The notes beneath the pieces are model-generated. The model worked only from the letters and a program-made list of their open reading frames with translations, searched no databases and was not told the origin of the DNA. Below, in pieces: positions 1 through 11,042 of a stretch of DNA of 64,000 nucleotides (positions are counted from its first letter, which is position 1; each line of letters begins with the position of its first letter). Position numbers and translations under genes: made by a program. Origin of the DNA: Gadus chalcogrammus (Eukaryota > Chordata > Actinopteri > Gadiformes > Gadidae). Location of the stretch: the NCBI RefSeq assembly GCF_026213295.1, contig NC_079415.1, forward strand, positions 26,621,059 through 26,685,058, read 5' to 3'.

Positions 1-1069
1 GTACATCAGGGTTTTCGTTCCCCTGGACCGATTCTCTTCTGAAGCTGCTCCTCCTTTCCCGTTGCGGAATGCGTGGTGCAGGTTCTTCTTCTTTGTCTCT
101 TCTGCGGTGTTCCCTGGGGGCGTTATCGCGCATTGTACCTTTCATATGGAAGAAGGTACAATCCTCTTTGACACAGAGCTGGTTCTTTACCGAATCTCTG
201 CACAGACGAGGGTGCCAGTACCAGCATTGCTGGCCTCTGTTACAGCCCTCTCTGTTGTTGGGTCCAAAGTTGCAGAATCTACGGCATCGGGAGGAGGGTT
301 TTTACTACATCGCTCGCCGTAGACCAGTAGTTCTCCAGTCGTGGAGGCATTTCCGTCTCTTATACTCTTCACAGATGTTGTCTTTACCAGCGTTGGGGCG
401 TGTGTCTTTGGGGGCTGGTGGGTTTCTAGGGCGGTCTTCCTGGCCTTCCCGTCCACGTCTGGGACTCACCCGTTCTTCTTCTTCCTCTTCTTCTTCTTCT
501 TCCCCTGCTTTCTCTTCTTCTTCTTCTTCTTCTTCTTCTTCTCCTTCTCCTTCTTTCTCAACTTCATTTGGCTTTTCTTTGTTGTTAGTGGGCCTCATTA
601 CGTCGAGATGGTTCTTCTTAAGGCACTCGTGGCAGAGCCATACTATTCCAGTTGGGGTGTCTCCGGCATCGACTATTGGCTTGTATGCCTCCAACTTTTT
701 CAGAATAGCTTCGCAGCTGTGGGAGCCTTGTAGGCACAGCCTACAGTGGAGAGGGGGCGTGTCTCCTAGTTTATTCCTGTAGGTCTCCTTGCGGTCGTCG
801 CAGTCAATCTCGAACAGAGCTTCGATCTTAAGAATGATGCGGTCGCTCAGGATACCTAGGTTCTGGTAGAGCTTCTTGTTGTCTTCGTCCCGAGGAGCTA
901 ACCCGAGTAGCTTGGCACATGCTTCTGCCTTGCATGCTTTCAAGTTCTTCAGGTTGACTTTGTACTTCTGGTCCGGGTTGGAGGCGGTGATGACACGCCT
1001 TGCTGTTGGTTCAGCGTTGTTGAGCAGTTCTCCCATGACAACCTTCTTCTTTTCACCTGCAGTTGTCAT
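1..1069 (-). pseudogene. Retrotransposon ORF1/gag-like protein with PHD-like and CCCH zinc fingers, broken and cut by the window edge
   Basis: Reading starts at an ATG at 1069 and runs 254 codons. A cysteine cluster (C109, C112, C119 and C146, C149; HCRLC and WLCHEC) looks like a PHD-type zinc finger. A glutamate tract follows at about residues 171-205, then a first CCCH-like unit (CEEYKRRKCLH). Two adjacent stop codons lie at 305-307 and 302-304. The same frame then continues to base 1 with two more CCCH-like units (CWYWHPRLC and CVKEDCTFFH), so the protein was longer. The stretch just before the stops makes more sense in another frame, which points to small compensating indels. PHD-like modules with basic tails occur in ORF1 proteins of some LINEs, and CCCH arrays are known in retroelement nucleic-acid-binding proteins. 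I cannot assign a clade because no reverse transcriptase is visible. It is inferred to be a dead nucleic-acid-binding ORF1. Confidence 0.55.
471..560. repeat. Imperfect TTC microsatellite inside ORF1
   Basis: Imperfect (TTC)n on the + strand. Read on the - strand it encodes the glutamate-rich tract of the ORF1 remnant. It also creates a serine-rich or phenylalanine-rich open frame on the + strand that is not a gene. Confidence 0.9.
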
Positions 1070-1383
1070 ATCTCTTGTCTTGCTAGCAGCTAACGCAAGC
1101 AGCTAGCGTGGTTAGCAACGTGACTATGTGATAGTCTCTGTCGACTGGCCATCTCAACCGTGTGACTGGGCATCTCAAACGCATTTCACTACACAAAGCA
1201 TGATTACGTTAGTGAAATCATTTCTCATTGAAAAGTAGAATAGTCTGTTGTACAGCATAAAAACAGCAAAAAGCAATGACCTTCACAGAGTGAACCTCAT
1301 GCACTCACCGAACTCCCCCCCTCCCTCCGTCTGTCATTGCATGTGTGTTATAGCGTCACTCAAATAATAGCCAATCTAATTTT
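1070..1383. other. No recognised feature
   Basis: Probable 5' leader of the minus-strand ORF1 element (1070 to about 1180), then unique sequence. I see no gene or structured repeat here. Confidence 0.4.
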
Positions 1384-1925
1384 TTGTTTACCGGAAGAGC
1401 GATTTGGAATGAGAAAATGGCTTGCTCAAAAATAAGGAAATTTGACCCAGAAAACAGACATTTTAAAGATGAATGGACTGACCATTACATGTTTATTCTC
1501 CCGCAAGGCAGTACAAAACCTTTGTTGTGTCTTTTATGTATTGAAACCATGGCGCTGATAAAAAGCGGGAATATTAAGCGGCATTACGAATCCAAACACA
1601 GATCCTTCGAGGAAAAGTATCCCCAGAAGTCAGAAGTAAGAGCGTGGAAAATATCCGAGCTGAGAGCTCAGTATGAGAGGTCTACGCGTGTCTTCACACA
1701 CTCATTTACAGGCCAGCAACGTGCAAATTAATGCTCACTTAAGATGGCATGGATTTTGGGGCAAAAAAAAAAGAAATCAGTGACACGACTGTTGTGATGG
1801 AGTGCTTGAACGCCGATGCCGAGACGTTACTTGAAGGTAAACAAAGGGATGAAGTGTGTGAAAAAATAAAGCAAATCCCAATGTGAGCTGCAACGACAAC
1901 CAGAAATGTTATCAGATGACGCACG
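1384..1925 (+). pseudogene. hAT-type transposase N-terminus (GTF2IRD2/ZBED-like), decayed
   Basis: A 115-codon open stretch (1384-1731, likely true start at the ATG at 1417) contains the BED-like zinc-finger region seen in hAT-derived fish and mammalian proteins of the GTF2IRD2/EPM2AIP1 type. It shows LCLLCIE for the first Cys pair and NIKRHYESKH for the His pair. This is followed by the characteristic ISELRAQYERSTRVFTHSF segment. After the stop at 1731, homology continues through frameshifts and stops to about 1925 (EGKQRDEVCEKIKQIP-like sense in alternate frames). The catalytic DDE region and the C-terminal dimerisation domain are absent. It is a truncated, dead copy. Family assignment rests on my recall of this very conserved N-terminal block. 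Confidence 0.7.
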
Positions 1926-1935
1926 AATGCTCTTT

Positions 1936-2135
1936 TTTGTGTTTATTTGAAATGTAGGCCTGGTGTACCTGTTTTGCTTACTTGAAATGTAGGCCTAAAT
2001 GCACTTTGTGTTTATTTGAAGTGTAGGCCTAAAGTTCCTGTTCTGCTTACTTCACATGTAGGCCTTATGCACTTTTTTATGTTTACTTGAATTGCAGGCC
2101 TAATGTACCTGTTTTGTTTACTTGAAATATTAATA
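1936..2135. repeat. About 35-bp tandem repeat, six imperfect copies
   Basis: Six imperfect copies of a roughly 35-bp unit containing TTTACTTGAAATGTAGGCCT followed by an AATGTACCTG-like spacer. They lie directly 3' of the decayed hAT coding remnant and may be its 3' noncoding tail. Confidence 0.8.
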
Positions 2136-4130
2136 TGCGTTACTTTGTCTTACTAGTTTTTCATGGTTAAAAGTAAGCTATTTGGAAATTGAAAATAAAT
2201 ACACATGAAATTATAAGGTAATATGCCGTGTTGATTGTTTTCGACAAAAGAAGGCTATTAGGGCGTGGTAGGTTCGGACCTTTCTTGGAAGGAATGTTTA
2301 GTAACTGGACCTTGTTCAATTTTAATTGAAGACTGCTGTAGGGGTTGACCCCGCCACGCTCCACCAAGCTGGCTGGGCTCCTCCTTCCCGAGGCCCAGGA
2401 AACAGGTTGAGGCGGTTAAAACCGGTTAGTCACCGGAGTGCAGCAGGGGCCGAGATCCCCTGAGCGTGAAAAGTGATGGCTGGTTTAATCTGTGTGCATC
2501 ATAGCCAAAAACAACACTAGGTGTGCAGCCCCACCCAGCCCCAGAGTCAAATCAATCCGACTCGGGTCAGGTGAGGCTGCTCAAACCGTCCATCAACCAC
2601 ACTAAATATGCTCCCTCGCAAATATCACATACCTTGTCACGGAATGGAAAGCCTTTAAATTGAGTGTGCAAAGCTTTGTTTTAATGTGAGACAACCCGGA
2701 TCCCGCCAACCCGTCCCCCAATAACCCTCCCCTCCATCTCAAACCCTTTCTCAGTCCCCAGTGGGAGTCCCATCAGCGGAGTGAGGATGGATCAGCACGC
2801 TTCATCCAACATGAATGTCTGTTGTCAGAGTGCAATAATGAGTCACAGCCAAGCCACAGATATACTATAATAGGAGATGCGTTCTTCGAGCAGTCATGAG
2901 ACACCTGGTATCGATGTTGTGTTGGTGTGTGTGTGTGTGTGTGTCACACACTCACATCGGCCACACCTGCTCTCGTTTAACCTCCATTTACTGATTCCTA
3001 ATTTTTTTTCAGGGTTGTTGCCATGGTTACAAACACACGCGTTGTCGATGCTATCAGGTTCTCCAGATTAAAGTTTTTCCCTGAATACGACCTGGCATGG
3101 GCTCTTTCAATAAAATGGATTTTAGCTGTAATCTGGGGTGTTTGGGGCCAAGTAAACACGCAACACGCTTGAACACAAATTATGTTTGTTTTACTTAAAG
3201 AAATATGCGTCTGGGCTTGTTCAGCAAGCCCAGACGCATATCAGATTTCCATCAGAGTTCCTGGCCCGACTGTCTACTATAATTCCCCAAACACGAAGAG
3301 AAGGGGCATTTGCAAATGTACGGATACATTTCAAGTTGTAGACATGCATGTACAGATGTACACAGTGGAGATGTTGATTATATATAGAATAAAAATACAT
3401 ATATTATTAAGTGGTCCACTCTTAAACACTGAGGGCCATTTCATTGTTTCACCAAAGATTAAACACGAGGAAGAGATGGTTGCTCACATAATGTACAATT
3501 TATGTTCGGTTTGTGTTACTATTAATGTGATTAGCTTTGTCTTTGGGTGATTTGTGATTTGTTTAATTAAAGATTTTATTTCAATTTACCCAGATTCAGT
3601 TGCTAATTTACAAATTAATCATGTGTGTCCTGAAGGGGAGTTCGCTGGGTTAGCATTCTCTTTCCGGTATATGCCCCCTTTTCCACCAGCGGGTACGCTT
3701 TGGACCCAGCACGCCTCAGCCCAGTTGTGAGGGTGCGGTATAACCCAGCTTGGTTATGGCTTGCATTTCCACCGTCGACATTACCCTTATGGTAGGGCAG
3801 GGTATAAGCCGTGTGGCGATAGCCGCGGCAGCTACGTATGCATCATGATCTCAAAGCAGCCCAATACAGTGTAGCCTGCTAATAAATCCAAGGAAAAATA
3901 AAAACACGCACAATGAACAAAGAGCAACAATGTAGGACGTCCAAGAAGGCCGTCAAACTTTGCACTTTATTGTAACCCACAAACGAGAAGCAACAAAGTT
4001 GTCTCGTCCTGCTCCTTATATACCCGATCCTTACATAATATGAAGTCAGACTTAAATAAAATGTTGATTTACATAACGTTTTTCCAGGTCACAGCTTTAC
4101 CTTTGAACATAAATTGATCCCTAAATGCAT
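2136..4130. other. Mostly unique noncoding sequence with small repeats
   Basis: Contains a short (GT)n at about 2925-2944, a perfect hairpin at 3203-3241 (listed separately) and, at about 3670-3850, a GC-rich segment beginning CCCCCTTTTCCACCAGCGGG that resembles a short teleost MITE with no paired end visible. No coding sequence is supported. Confidence 0.5.
3203..3241. repeat. Perfect inverted repeat, 17-bp arms with 5-nt loop
   Basis: The left arm 3203-3219 and right arm 3225-3241 are exact reverse complements around the loop TTCAG. Nothing around it suggests a terminator or known RNA. It looks like a local template-switch inversion. Confidence 0.9.
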
Positions 4131-7100
4131 CAGGGATGGGAATTTCACAATTCCGACTCAGATTCTGCTTATCGATCCGATTCCTTATCGATTCTATTAT
4201 CGATTCTCATTGGGTGAGAAAACAAGTACAAATGTGTTTGTTTGTATTAAATCTCTTTAATATCTGATCAGAAGTGCGTCGAGTATTAGGAAATTGTACA
4301 ATTTCAAATCAATCGGCCTAGGCAAAAAAATATGTGTTTGGCTTTTTAAGCCCAAATGCCATCATTATGTGCCATAAAACTAAAAACACAGACAGAAAAC
4401 AGTCAAGTAAGAGCTTGTGCCTTTTGAACTACTGACAGTGCTCATTTGGATTCAACTTGTAACAAAATTCAACTGACATAAACAAAATGAACGTATTGAT
4501 TAGACAGAGATTTATTAGATGGTCCTACCTAATAAACCGTTGGAACACACAAGACCGGAAACCATAGCAACGCCGGTAAACAAACCCCGAGAAGCCCAAT
4601 CCCTATGAGAGCTCCCCAAGTTACGGCCATCCGGAGGCGCACAGAGCTGTTAGCTGTGATATTATATATTATATTATATTATATTATATACTATTTTATA
4701 GAGCTCCGGGAGTCGCAAACGGCAATAATCACTTTCTCCTCCATGCTGCACTTCACCCTGGACTGCACTGCACTGAGTTTGACGGTTGAACGCTGATTGG
4801 CTGTTACGTTACACATGTCACTCAGTTGTCACGCTGTTGAACGCTGATTGGCTGTCATCACGCGAAATTCGCGTCAAAGTTTAAAGGTCCCATGACATGA
4901 AAATCTCACTTTGGGAGGTTTTCTAACATAAATATGAGTTCCTCTAGCCTGCCTATGGTCCCCCAGTGGCTAAAACTTTGGTGTAAAACTAGCACTAGCT
5001 GTTCTGCTCGCCTTCGAAAAAACGGAGGCTCAAACGCGCTGATTTGGAATGTCTGTGCTCATGACGTCATCAGGAATCTCAGCTCCTCCCCTTACTCTGC
5101 CTGGCCCGCCCAGAGACGTTGGCCCGCCAATGAGACTCGACCGTGCGAGCGCCACATGTGTGTGTGTGTGAATACACACACTGTAACGCAAGTGTTTCTT
5201 GTCGGTTCTTTGACGTGTCTTGTATTTCCACAACGAGACTGTCGTGGGGGTTATCTGAGCCATGGTTGAGAAGGAATTGGGGGAAAGGAACTTTGGTTTG
5301 ACTCGCTGAAGTACATGAACTGCGACATGCCGCCGGTTGCCGTGAGGCACCATCGCCCGGCAGCGGGCAGCCGGCAGCAGGCAGCGCGCGGTTCAGTCGA
5401 CTTCAGGTTGATGTGAAAGTGGAAGAACCAGAGACGTCGCAGAACCCGACAAAGTCGTTTGTGATTCATAATATCGTCTGGAGGCGCACACAATATGTTA
5501 TATGATATAGATATCTATGTATTATATGATATTATTTAGATATAGAGCTCCAGGACTGTAACGCAAATGTTGTACACTTCCTTGTTATTTGGATAACCGT
5601 TCTGCTGTTGGTGTGATGGCGCATAACACGTCGGACTCTCGTCTCTGGTATTTCTACAACGAGACTCGTATTGGGGGTTATCTCAGCCAAGGTTGAGAAT
5701 GAATTGGGGGAAGGAACTTTGGCTTTGACTCCCTCAAGACCATGAACCACGACAAGGAGGAGAAATGGATCTTTGCCAGGCAGCGCTTATGCACCTCCGC
5801 CTCCGGCGGTGGTCCCTCAGCGGGGCTCAAGCGGGAGACATTCGCCGCCAACAATCCCTTTCTCCTCCATGTCGTGGTTCATGTTCTTGAGGGAGTCAAA
5901 GCCAAAGTTCCTTCCCCCCAATTCATTCATTCGTGTTATGCGCCATCACACCAACAGCAGAACGGTTATCCAAATAACAAGGAAGTGTACAACACTTGCG
6001 TTACAGTCCTGGAGCTCTATATCTAAATAATATCATATAATACATAGATATCTATATCATATAACATATTGTGTGCGCCTCCAGACGATATTATGAATCA
6101 CAAACGACTTTGTCGGGTTCTGCGACACCTCTGGTTCTTCCACTTTCACATCAACCTGAAGTCGACTGAACCGCGCGCTGCCTGCTGCCGGCTGCCCGCT
6201 GCCGGGCGATGGTGCCTCGTGGCAACTGGCGGCATGTCGCAGTTCATGTACTTCAGCGAGTCAAACCAAAGTTCCTTTCCCCCAATTCCTTCTCAACCAT
6301 GGCTCAGATAACCCCCACGACAGTCTCGTTGTGGAAATACAAGACACGTCAAAGAACCGACAAGAAACACTTGCGTTACAGTGTGTGTATTCACATTGAT
6401 GTGGACGTTGAAGAACCAGGAACGTCGGAGAACCCAACGCGGTCGTTTGAGATTCATAATATCGGCTCACACAGCTTTTGGCCGTGATAATATATATTAT
6501 ATGATATAGATATCTGTGTAGGCTATATGATAATATTTAGATATAGAGCTCCAGGACTCCCGTGTGTTCTAGAATATTTACAGAACACGGCTAAAGGGTG
6601 TGCGCCTCGCCATTGCGATACATCCACTGTAAACAGAGCGCATGGTGGCTGCAAGCTGCTCAGGGCCACACCCCCACCCTCCTCCTTGACACGCCCACCG
6701 AAACAGCGCATTTGGGGGAAGCTCAATGTGCGACTGGCTCGGAGTGGCTGTAACTCTGCACCACGGCTGAATTTAGGGAACGTCTTTGAATACTGTGTTA
6801 CTTGCCCACTAATACCTATATTAAAGAATACATAAAATAGCATGTCATGGGACCTTTAAATATTTCAACTCGAGCAAATTTGTCGCGGCCCAAATCCTCA
6901 CGAACACGCTCGCCTGTGCACGGCGAAAGTGTGGCGCGACAAATCAAAACTTTTCGCCGGTTTTCTCTCGCGAAAGATTCGCCCGATACATGTCTCTACG
7001 TTCAGTTTGTATGGGATCTTGCGCCCCGTCGCGTTTGGTGTGAACGCACAATGCGCTTCTTCCCCGGCGGCGCCATGTTTGCTGCGTTCTGAACCAAAAC

Positions 7101-7247
7101 AAAGCAGCGTGTGTGTGACGTCATGACGCATTTGCCGCGACTGGAACCGATAAGCGGAATCGTTAAGCAGGCTTGCTAATGATTCCAAGGAATCGGTTGA
7201 CTCGGCACCGGTTCTGAACAAGAACCGGTTCTCGATTCCCATCCCTA
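4131..7247. mobile_element. Non-autonomous hAT-type element (copy 1) with nested TTAA foldback
   Basis: The ends are CAGGGATGGGAAT and ATTCCCATCCCTA, that is, inverted termini. They are flanked by a near-perfect 8-bp target duplication (aaatgcat at 4123-4130; atatgcat at 7248-7255, 7 of 8). The 8-bp duplication and the CAGGG terminus fit hAT. The same family recurs inverted at 21468-31329, where subterminal sequence matches (paired GAACCGGTTCT blocks near one end, ATCGAT-rich repeats near the other). Without the nested 1.97-kb insert, its own sequence is about 1.1 kb with no transposase. Confidence 0.85.
4885..6855. mobile_element. TTAA-flanked foldback transposon (copy 1), arms of about 540-600 bp
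   Basis: Flanked by TTAA at 4881-4884 and 6856-6859, with termini AGGTCCCATGACATG and its inverse. TTAA duplications are typical of piggyBac and Kolobok. The terminus is not piggyBac-like, so Kolobok-like is the better guess. Most of the interior is one huge inverted repeat: about 5165-5766 is the reverse complement of about 5858-6395, around a 90-bp GC-rich centre. Matching open frames on opposite strands (5251-5493 and 6069-6311) are a by-product of the palindrome. No transposase is present. Copies occur at about 16066-16844 and 44647-46671. Confidence 0.8.
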
Positions 7248-7255
7248 ATATGCAT

Positions 7256-8034
7256 ACAGATCGATGGTGTACATGTCAGCATATTTTTCAAAAAGCACAC
7301 AATAGGAACAAGTGAACCTACTCCCTGGCGCCATGTCAAACCTAACTTATAGGGGAGAGGTGATCTACTTTCCACCATTAAAGTATCGATGTGATATATA
7401 TGCCTAATAATAATCATAGCTTACCATAAAATGTAGGGTTAATTTCTTCCATACATGCACATGAGCTTTTCGATGGAAGCGGCTATCATCGCAAATGCTA
7501 ACCATGCAGACCGCGCGCGCCAACATACAGATATCTTGGCGTGTTACCTATGATATAATGCTTATCAAAGTTAGAAGGAGCCATAACAAGGGATATAATC
7601 ACAGGAACATCAAGGAGATTCGGATCCAGCTAGTCCCCACACCCATGCATGCGATGACTCTCTCGCACACCTCTACCATTACCATGGTTGTCACGGCAAC
7701 AACCTAGTTCCGGCTGGCATGGGGTACTGGGAGGGACGGGGCCCTAGAAGGGTTTTGGGGGGCCGGTGTCTGGGGGCCGTGCTCAAACAAACTGCCTACT
7801 GTTTCCACATGGGCACCACACACACACACACAAACACACACACAATAAGGTCTAAATATGGGCCCGGGAACCTGAAATAAACACGTTACTTTGTTATGCG
7901 GCGGTTTGTTGGTTTGTGAATTGGTTTGATCGTGATGTTTTCTCCAAAGCTGCCGTGGAGGAACTTTGTGTGTTAGTTTGTGTCGGTCAGTCGCTCAAAC
8001 TATGGGCGAGAGGAAACGGTGCATACAGTATACA
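7256..8034. other. Unique noncoding sequence
   Basis: No gene found. A short (CA)n lies at about 7816-7843, and an imperfect GTTGTCACGGCAAC motif at about 7690-7705 vaguely resembles an RFX X-box. Confidence 0.4.
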
Positions 8035-8650
8035 GTACCCACACACGCACTTATGTGCACACAACCACACAGTGACGCACAAAACAATCACACAGTTATG
8101 CAAAAAACAAACACACATAGTTACGTACAAAACAATCATACAGTTAAGCACAAAACAATCACACAGTCATGCACAAAAGAGACACACACAGTGACACACA
8201 AAACAAAGACACAAAGGTACGCACAAAACACTCACACAAAGTTCTGCACAAAATAATCACACACAGTTACGTACAAAACAATCACAATTACACACAAAGA
8301 CATCGTACACAGTTACACACAAAATAATCACACAGTTCTGCACGAAACAAACACAGTTACTCACAAAATAAACACACACAGTGATGCACAAAACAAACAC
8401 ACAAAGTTACACACAAAACAATCACGCACAGTTACGCACAAAACAATCACACAGTTTCGCACAACCACCATCACACACAGTTACGCATAAAACAATCACA
8501 CACAGTTACTCACAAAACAATCACACAATTACGCACAAAACAATTGGTACGCACAAAATAATAACACACAGTTGCGCCCAAAACAAACACAGTTACGCAC
8601 AAATGACACATACACACACTCACAAAGGCACACAAACGCAACAATCGCAT
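8035..8650. repeat. Minisatellite with unit of about 20-23 bp
   Basis: About 28 degenerate units of the form CACAGTTACGCACAAAACAAT. They create translated NHTVTHKT-type repeats on the + strand, which are not a gene. Units vary in length and contain mostly transitions, so the array is old. Confidence 0.85.
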
Positions 8651-9018
8651 GTTTGTTACTTCAAATGACACATATTTTTAATGAGACACGATCAGAGAGA
8701 CAGAGGGGTGGGGTTTCATTGTGGCCTTAACCCTCCTGTTATTTTCCGGGTCAAATTGACCCGTTTTAAAGTTTGAAGATCTAGGAAAAATAGTTAAAAG
8801 TATTTTTTCAGTATGAAACTTCTTCTGCTTGCCTTAATTAGTGTAATCAACATATAATATGAAAATAGTTCATCTCACATATTTGCAACCACCCCCTGCA
8901 TGTTTATCACATAGATACTGTTCGGGTCAATTTGACCCAGCAGTAAAACTGGAGGTAAAAGGGTGTCAGAAATGTCAGACTAATTCTTTCTTTACAACTG
9001 TGAGACATATTTCACCCA

Positions 9019-9065
<47 letters not shown>

Positions 9066-9108
9066 CGCGCACACACACACACACACCTACGCACACACAC
9101 ACACTTTT
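9019..9108. repeat. (CA)n microsatellite within piggyBac
   Basis: A (CA)n run interrupted by CTACGC steps, between the left end and the transposase start. Confidence 0.95.
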
Positions 9109-9255
9109 GATGAGAACCATTTATGTTCTCTGTTCTCGCGGGAAAACTCCAACCACATTCAGTGGACACTCAACAGGGGAGGGTGAAAACATATCAAATA
9201 TTCTCTGCATGGGAGTCCTACCAACATTACACTCCGTCAGGCAGACCTTTACAAA

Positions 9256-10041
9256 ATGAGCAGCAGAAGCAAATGGATGACAGTCCAGGAGGCTCGGGAC
9301 TTCATCACTGATCATGACAGTGAAATAGAGGAGGATGTGTCTGAAGACGAAGACGATCTTGGGCTAAATTCAGATTCTGATGAATCTGATTTTGAATTGG
9401 GAATTGCTATTCCTATTCCTCCTAGCAAGACATTCATGTCAAAACATGGTGAAATACAGTGGTCTTCATCCCCAAATATGCGTCAGGCGAAACTGTCTGC
9501 AGAAAACATAATAAAGACAGTGCCAGGGCCCAGTAGGATGGCAGTGACGCGTGTGACTGACATCAAGTCAGCTTTTGAGCTGGTCATGCCAAATTCAATA
9601 CAGAAAATCATTCTGGAAATGACTAATCTATGAGGGAGGCGTGTTTTTGGGGAGAAGTGGAAGGAGCTGGACAAAACACATTTAGATGCGTATTTGGGGC
9701 TCCTCATCCTGGCTGGGGTCTATGAGTCCAAGGATGAATCGACAGCCAGTCTGTGCGATGCAGAGACAGGCAGGGCTATATTTCGAGCCACAATGTCTCT
9801 GGAGACTTTTCACATTTTCTCCAGAGTAATCAGATTTGATAATCGAGAGACAAAGGCTGGTAGACGGGAGAGAGACAAGCTGGCAGCTGTTAGGACAGTG
9901 TGGGACAAGTGGGTAGAGCATCTTTCACTACTCTATAACCCAGGCCCTAATATCACAGTGGATGAAAGGTATAAAGGCCTAACCCATAATAAAGTGGTGA
10001 AACATAAAAAAAAAAAGTTTGAACAAATTTTTTATTTTTAA
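9256..10041 (+). pseudogene. piggyBac transposase (PGBD-like), N-terminal half with a nonsense codon
   Basis: From the ATG at 9256 the frame encodes an acidic N-terminus, then a TGA at 9631-9633. The same frame continues with GRRVFGEKWKELDKTHLDAY, LGLLILAGVYESKDES and ITVDERYKGL. These are piggyBac DDE_Tnp_1_7 blocks. The ITVDE block carries the first catalytic aspartate. The frame ends after a poly-lysine stretch at 10041, and the second and third catalytic aspartates and the Cys-rich C-terminus are missing. So one nonsense mutation and a 3' internal deletion inactivate it. The family call is secure. It cannot be active. Confidence 0.85.
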
Positions 10042-10249
10042 TTATCCTAATTGAACCATTACCTGTTAGAGGTAAGGAACACTATTGCACTAAATATTGA
10101 TAGAATAGTTACTAATGGAGTTAGTAATGACATGTTCACACTGCTTGTTAGGATTTTTTTGGTTTAGGACATCTTTTGGATAATAAACATGCACCGGGTC
10201 AAATTGACCCGGGAACACCTTTGCTGTTCCTGACAAATTAACATAACAC

Positions 10250-10688
10250 GAACTGATCTCACGTCAGGCACCTGCATGTTTTGAGGAATGCAGAACATAA
10301 CCTGTTTGACATGCATTGCCGCAAACACAATAATAATAGACTTGACATTTAGCATTTTGAAACCACTGTAGATCCAGGCTTGTCGTGCAAAGGATAATGT
10401 ATTTTCGTATCTTTTAAAATTGGCCTGTGGTTGGCCCTAGCATAGACTTGAAAGACGCCGTTTAACAAAATAAAAATACACTGCACACACCACTGGAGCT
10501 GTGGGCTTCTTAAAGAACACAGGTGTCAGGTAATGTGTAACAGCGTGTAGGCTATTTCAATAAATATTTCACACATATTATACCAGACCCGGCATGACTA
10601 CTACATCGTATGGTATTCAGACATTCAGGGGAATCATTGAAAGAAAACTTTTTTTTTCTATCCAGGTCAAATTAAAGTTGTTGTAGTC
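10250..10688. other. Noncoding, no feature seen
   Basis: AT-rich unique sequence between the piggyBac remnant and the CA microsatellite. Confidence 0.4.
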
Positions 10689-10721
10689 TCCCACACACAC
10701 ACACGCACGCACACGCGCATA

Positions 10722-10786
<65 letters not shown>

Positions 10787-10812
10787 ACACCCACACCCAC
10801 ACACACACACAC
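10689..10812. repeat. (CA)n microsatellite
   Basis: Long, nearly pure (CA)n with CGCA and CCCACA interruptions. Open frames reading VCVCVC on the - strand are artefacts. Confidence 0.98.
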
Positions 10813-10829
10813 CTTGTTGTTCCCGCACG

Positions 10830-11042
10830 CGAGAGGAAGCGCATTAGTCGGGTTTGTTGTGTTTCCCGCTCTCCAAAAAGCGCTCCGTGCTCCGGCAGCA
10901 GCAAGCGTCAGATGGGACTGCGGTGTACTCCCGGACACTCCGCTCCAGTTACCCTCCTTCACCAGCCCGTGCGGCGACTATGTAACACCGCCACAACGGA
11001 ACAGCCCCCGAAGGGACGTCTCGCCATCAGATTGTATATCTG
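10830..11042 (+). promoter_or_regulatory. Candidate noncoding first exon/promoter block ending in a splice donor
   Basis: This GC- and CpG-richer block stands out from AT-rich surroundings. It ends CATCAGATTGTATATCTG followed by GTGAGTAAAC, a strong + strand donor consensus. No convincing long coding frame spans it. A 5' UTR exon of the downstream sialyltransferase gene is possible because the strand agrees, but the large coding exon expected next is not visible before 33745. Alternatives are an exon of another gene or chance. Confidence 0.3.

Larger units (their letters stand above)
8731..10215 (+). mobile_element. piggyBac element remnant
   Basis: The left end is TTAA (8727-8730) followed by CCCTCCTGTTATTTTCCGGG and the palindromic GGGTCAAATTGACCC motif, a very common teleost piggyBac terminus. 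At the right, GGGTCAAATTGACCC recurs at about 10197-10211 but the outer terminal bases do not match the left end, so the exact 3' border (perhaps TTAA at 10238) is uncertain. The centre carries a broken transposase. Confidence 0.8.

Noticed and set aside
69..782. 237-codon + strand frame, serine-rich
   Set aside because: It is the antisense of the zinc-finger ORF1 and its serine run is the TTC repeat. No domain.
5251..5493. Two nearly identical 80-residue frames on opposite strands (also 6069-6311)
   Set aside because: They arise from the palindrome of the foldback element. No start context or domain.
7690..7705. RFX X-box-like motifs (also near 3017 and 35388)
   Set aside because: Each has at least one mismatch in the half-sites and no linked promoter. 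Expected by chance in this length.
7966..8668. Histidine/threonine-rich frames and a CRISPR-like periodic array
   Set aside because: Degenerate minisatellite without conserved repeats and unique spacers, in a vertebrate genome.
10617..10962. Frames encoding VCVCVC runs
   Set aside because: Translation of a CA microsatellite.
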